Origin: Lamellibrachia satsuma
Taxonomy: Eukaryota > Annelida > Polychaeta > Sabellida > Siboglinidae
Assembly: GCA_033239005.1 (NCBI GenBank)
Contig: BSQZ01000098.1
Coordinates: 431,001-495,000 of the forward strand
DNA length: 64,000 bases
Reading direction: 5' to 3'
Below the pieces are notes generated by a model. That model saw only the letters and a program-made list of their open reading frames with translations. It made no database searches and was not told the origin of the DNA. Positions within the stretch are counted from its first letter, which is position 1. Each line of letters begins with the position of its first letter. Position numbers and translations under genes: made by a program. Shown piece by piece: positions 52,401 through 58,400 of this stretch.

Positions 52401-55400
52401 TTGGGGTATGATTTATTGGAGTATGATTTGTTGGAGTATGATTTATTGGAGGTTCATTTACTGGAGTATGTTTCCTTGATTCCATTTTTAAGACATTTAC
52501 AGTTTATGCCCTTCTTGCCTCTTTTGTTTATGACTAGGGTGAAATATTTATTTGAATTTGTGTTTAAAATGCTTTAATTTAACTAAATCATGTGCATTTA
52601 TATTTGTTAAATGCATAGGTAGTTTTTGTGCATCGTATTTGAATAACATTTTTATTTTTGAAATATAGTAAATTTACTATTTTTAGTTGTATTTACATTT
52701 GCTAAGTTTAATAGTTTTCCTGACTGTGCATCACTTAGATATGTCTTAGCCTGATTTACGACCCCATGGGCAAGATCAACATATGCATATGCAACTGAAA
52801 CATGCACTACATGATTGCTGACGAATCATAACAAGCTGGTTGAAACCTGCCAACATAGACAGCCTACACCTGCTGGCTGTCATAGCTCCCCGGACATCAG
52901 ACAGTCTGTTGCTGTCATAGCTCCTCGGACATCAGACGGACTGTTGCTGTCATAGCTCCTCAGACATCAGACAGACTGTTGCTGTCATAGCTCCCCGGAC
53001 ATCAGACAGTCTGTTGCTGTCATAGCTCCTCGGACATCAGACAGACTGTTGCTGTCATAGCTCCCCGGACATCAGACAGACTGTTGCTGTCATAGCTCCT
53101 CAGACATCAGACAGTCTGTTGCTGTCATAGCTCCCCGGACATCAGACAGACTGTTGCTGTCATAGCTCCCCGGACATCAGACAGACTGTTGCTGTCATAG
53201 CTCCCCGGACATCAGACAGACTGTTGCTGTCATAGCTCCTCGGACATCAGACAGTCTGTTGCTGTCATAGCTCCCCGGACATCAGACAGACTGTTGCTGT
53301 CATAGCTCCTCGGACATCAGACAGACTGTTGCTGTCATAGCTCCCCGGACATCAGACAGACTGTTGCTGTCATAGCTCCCCGGACATCAGACAGACTGTT
53401 GCTGTCATAGCTTCCCGGACATCAGACAGACTGTTGCTGTCATAGCTCCCCGGACATCAGACAGACTGTTGCTGTCATAGCTCCCCGGACATCAGACAGT
53501 CTGTTGCTGTCATAGCTCCCCGGACATCAGACAGACTGTTGCTGTCATAGCTCCCCGGACATCAGACAGACTGTTGCTGTCATAGCTCCCCGGACATCAG
53601 ACAGACTGTTGCTGTCATAGCTCCTTGGACATCAGACAGTCTGTTGCTGTCATAGCTCCCCGGACATCAGACAGACTGTTGCTGTGTGATGTCCGGGGAG
53701 CTATGACAGCAACAGTCTGTCTGACTGATGCATCCCCACCTGCTAGATTTATCTAACAGTGGGTTACATTATTATTATTATATTGGAATTTATGTAGCGC
53801 CCAAATCCAATTAAGATAAAATGCTCTCTTTTTACTTTACATGAAACTGTATAAATTAAATAAAACTATAAAATATAGATTATTTTTAAAGTAGATACTG
53901 TAAAGGAGCCGATTTAAACATAAAAAAATATATACACAGATATTACACTTATAGTACACACATGAATAAAACATTACGAATAAGTCATTGGTATATAGCA
54001 ATGTCATTAAAACGAGAGCGTGACTCAATCACGTCAGTCGTATGCCAATTTAAAGAGATGTGTTTTTAAGTGTCTCTTGAAAGAGCTGAGAGTGTTCAGT
54101 TGTTTAATGTTCTCAGGCAAGTTGTTCCACAGTATAGCCGCGTGTTGGCTGAAACAACATTCACCATAAGTTGCAGTCCGTAGCACAGGTACGACGAGAA
54201 GTGACTTCTCCGTTGATCTTAAACTACGCGTTGGTTGATGTTTCTGCACAATGTCACTCATGTATGCCGGTGCCAATCCGTTGAGCACTTTATACATGAA
54301 GGTGTTAACCTTAAAGCGGAGCCGGTATTTCACCGGAAGCCAACATAGCTCACGTAACAGGCATTATGTGTTCACTCTTGTGTGACCTGGCGATTAGGCG
54401 AGAAGCGCAGTTCTGTATACGCTGCAATCGTTCAATTAGCACCTGAGGCAAACCTTGCAGTAGCGCCTTTCCATAGTCCAGGCGAGATGTTACCAGTGCC
54501 ATGAAAGATGTCTCAGTGGGTAGGACTTAGATATAATAACTGTTAACACTTCCATGTAAGATGTCTCAGTGGGTAGGACTTAGATATAATAACTGTTAAC
54601 ACTTTCATGAAAGATGTCTCGGTGGGTAGGACTTAGATATAATAACTGTTAACACTTCCATGAAAGATGTCTCGGTGGGTAGGACATAATAACTGTTAAC
54701 ACTTCCATGAAAGATGTCTCGGTGGGTAGGACTTAAATATAATAACTGTTAACACTTCCATGTAAGATGTCTCAGTGGGTAGGACTTAGATATAATAACT
54801 GTTAACACTTCCATGAAAGATGTCTCAGTGGGTAGGACTTAGATATAATAACTGTTAACACTTCCATGAAAGATGTCTCGGTGGGTAGGACTTAGATATA
54901 ATAACTGTTAACACTTCCATGAAAGATGTCTCGGTGGGTAGGACTTAGATATAATAACTGTTAACACTTCCATGAAAGATGTCTCAGTGGGAGTTGGACC
55001 GTATTTAATGATGAGGCCCAGTCCACTAACATAAAACACTCCTGGAAAGGGCTGTTTGGAGTATGACCACATGACATAAGTCCTGCAATCGTTCAATTAG
55101 CACCTGAGGCAAACCTTGCAGTAGCGCCTTTCCATAGTCCAGGCGAGATGTTACCAGTGCCATGAAAGATGTCTCAGTGGGTAGGACTTAGATATAATAA
55201 CTGTTAACACTTCCATGTAAGATGTCTCAGTGGGTAGGACTTAGATATAATAACTGTTAACACTTTCATGAAAGATGTCTCGGTGGGTAGGACTTAGATA
55301 TAATAACTGTTAACACTTCCATGAAAGATGTCTCGGTGGGTAGGACATAATAACTGTTAACACTTCCATGAAAGATGTCTCGGTGGGTAGGACTTAAATA

Positions 55401-58400
55401 TAATAACTGTTAACACTTCCATGTAAGATGTCTCAGTGGGTAGGACTTAGATATAATAACTGTTAACACTTCCATGAAAGATGTCTCGGTGGGTAGGACT
55501 TAGATATAATAACTGTTAACACTTCCATGAAAGATGTCTCGGTGGGTAGGACTTAGATATAATAACTGTTAACACTTTCATGAAAGATGTCTCGGTGGAT
55601 AGGACTTAGATATAATAACTGTTAACACTTCCATGAAAGATGTCTCGGTGGGTAGGACTTAGATATAATAACTGTTAACACTTTCATGAAAGATGTCTCG
55701 GTGGGTAGGACTTAGATATAATAACTGTTAACACTTCCATGAAAGATGTCTCAGTGGGAGTTGGACCGTATTTAATGATGAGGCCCAGTCCACTAACATA
55801 AAACACTCCTGGAAAGGGCTGTTTGGAGTATGACCACATGACATAAGTCCTGTGTTCTTGTACAGTGTACACTGTGCCCTCGTACAGTGTACACTGTGCC
55901 CTCGTACAGTGTACACTGTGCCCTCGTACGGTGTACACTGTGCCTCGTACAGTGTACACTGTGACTTGTACAGTGTACACTGTGCCCTCGTACAGTGTAC
56001 ACTGTGCCTCGTACGGTGTACACTGTGACTTGTACGGTGTACACTGTGACTCGTACGGTGTACACTGTGCCCTCGTACGGTGTACACTGTGCCTCGTACA
56101 GTGTACACTGTGACTCGTACAGTGTACACTGTGCCCTCGTACAGTGTACACTGTGCCCTCGTACAGTGTACACTGTGCCCTCGTACAGTGTACACTGTGA
56201 CTCGTACAGTGTACACTGTGCCCTCGTACAGTGTACACTGTGACTCGTACAGTGTACACTGTGCCCTCGTACAGTGTACACTGTGACTCGTACAGTGTAC
56301 ACTGTGCCCTCGTACAGTGTACACTGTGCCCTCGTACAGTGTACACTGTGCCCTCGTACAGTGTACACTGTGCCCTCGTACAGTGTACACTGTGCCCTCG
56401 TACAGTGTACACTGTGCCCTCGTACAGTGTACACTGTAACCAGGACATGTAAAACTAAACAAGAAGTTAAAACAAATTGCTGTGAAATGGAACTGATTAT
56501 TGCATTTTATTGTTACTTTGTTCTAGAGCAGTCTATGCTTTACACATTGTTACTTTGTTCTAGAGCAGTCTATGCTTTACACATTGTTACTTTGTTCTAG
56601 AGCAGTCTATGCTTTACACATTGTTACTTTGTTCTAGAGCAGTCTATGCTTTACACATTGTTACTTTGTTTTAGAGCAGTCTATGCTTTACACATTGTTA
56701 CTTTGTTCTAGAGCAGTCTATGCTTTACACATTGTTACTTTGTTCTAGAGCAGTCTATGCTTTACACATTGTTACTTTGTTCTAGAGCAGTCTATGCTTT
56801 ACACATTGTTACTTTGTTCTAGAGCAGTCTATGCTTTACACATTGTTACTTTGTTCTAGAGCAGTCTATGCTTTACACATTGCCAGTTTTTAATACCTTA
56901 TCTGATTTCATTGTAATTGGTGCACCACCACCTAGAATGTAATATAGTTCTAAATATTTACGCATACTTTGAATGTAATATAGTTCTTAGAATGTAATAT
57001 AGTTATAAATATTTACGCATACTTTGAATGTAATATAGTTCTTAGAATGTAATATAGTTCTAAATATTTACGCATACTTTGTTCATCAAATGTTGTTACA
57101 CAGTAAGAATGTTTTTATTATATTAGTTACATTTGATCAATGCTGTATTTATGTACCTCTCAACAGAGTTTATTATTCCAGACATATGGCGCTTTATAAA
57201 TACAAGTTACTATTCTTATAATACTATGAGTATGTGTTGTGGTTCCTTCCAGCACCACATGGCGCAGCAGCAGCAGGTGCAGCTGTTGACCAATGAGATG
57301 GACAAGCTGAGGTCAGACAACGTGAAACTGTTTGAGAAGATCAAATTCCTGCAGAGTTACCCAACCAAGGTGGGACGCCACTTTGTTACAGCATGATAAC
57401 TTGACATGATAGCTTTTCATCTTAATTGCTTCTTCTTCCAGGTATGAGTCAAACCTCTCTTCAAAGCTTATAGACTCGGTGAATGATAACGATTGCACAA
57501 GAGATAAATATGTAGCTTGAGTTAGAATAAATGTATATAAAGTTTCTCATTGACTAAGTGTTGCATGTTTATGCCACCAGGGTGCTGTTGCCGCAGACGA
57601 CACCGAGAGCAAGTATCAGTCACAGTATGAAGAGAAGTTGGACCCGTTTTCTTCCTTCAGTAAGAAAGAGCGGGCCCGCAAGTACATGAACCTGAAGCCG
57701 TACGACAAGGTCACGCTGAGCATGGTAAAAGCTCATGAAAATTTAAATGTCATGCCATCTTAAAGACAACACAATCAATATCTGTGGCTTTTCCGTTACA
57801 CGTGAAAATGCCCAACTATTGAAATTGTAAACAAATATCAGTTGTCACAAAACCCAGGTACTTTCTGTACTTGTCAGATGCACGTCTGTACTTCGTGGAG
57901 CACCGTTTTACAAATCTGATTCTGATATTTTCTTATTGTAATTGTTTTACTAAAAATAAAAACAATTTTTATAAATTGACATCACATACTTTCTGATCTG
58001 TTCAAATGGTAACAATCTCCAGTATTCTGGTTGTTGTCAGTGTTTGCGATTAATATATATTCAGTCAAATTAATAGAATTAAACCTGTTGTGCTGTATTA
58101 ATGTATTCCTCCCTATCAGGGTCGGTTCATCATGGGCAACAAGATGGCGCGCACCATCGCGTTCTTCTACACTATCATTCTGCACCTCCTGGTTTTCTTG
58201 GTGAGTCACTGATACCGGATAAGTCTCTTAATGATGACAGACAGCTACCTGGAGGCTCACTGTCACATTGGCAATGGCACATTTCCCTTGTACAGTTATG
58301 ACATCAAATGATGATGTCAGGATCAAGTTAAATTATTGAGCATGTGCTTAAGCCTTTCTAGGGCTAATCCACTGAGCCAGTGCTTAAGCCTTTCTAGCAC

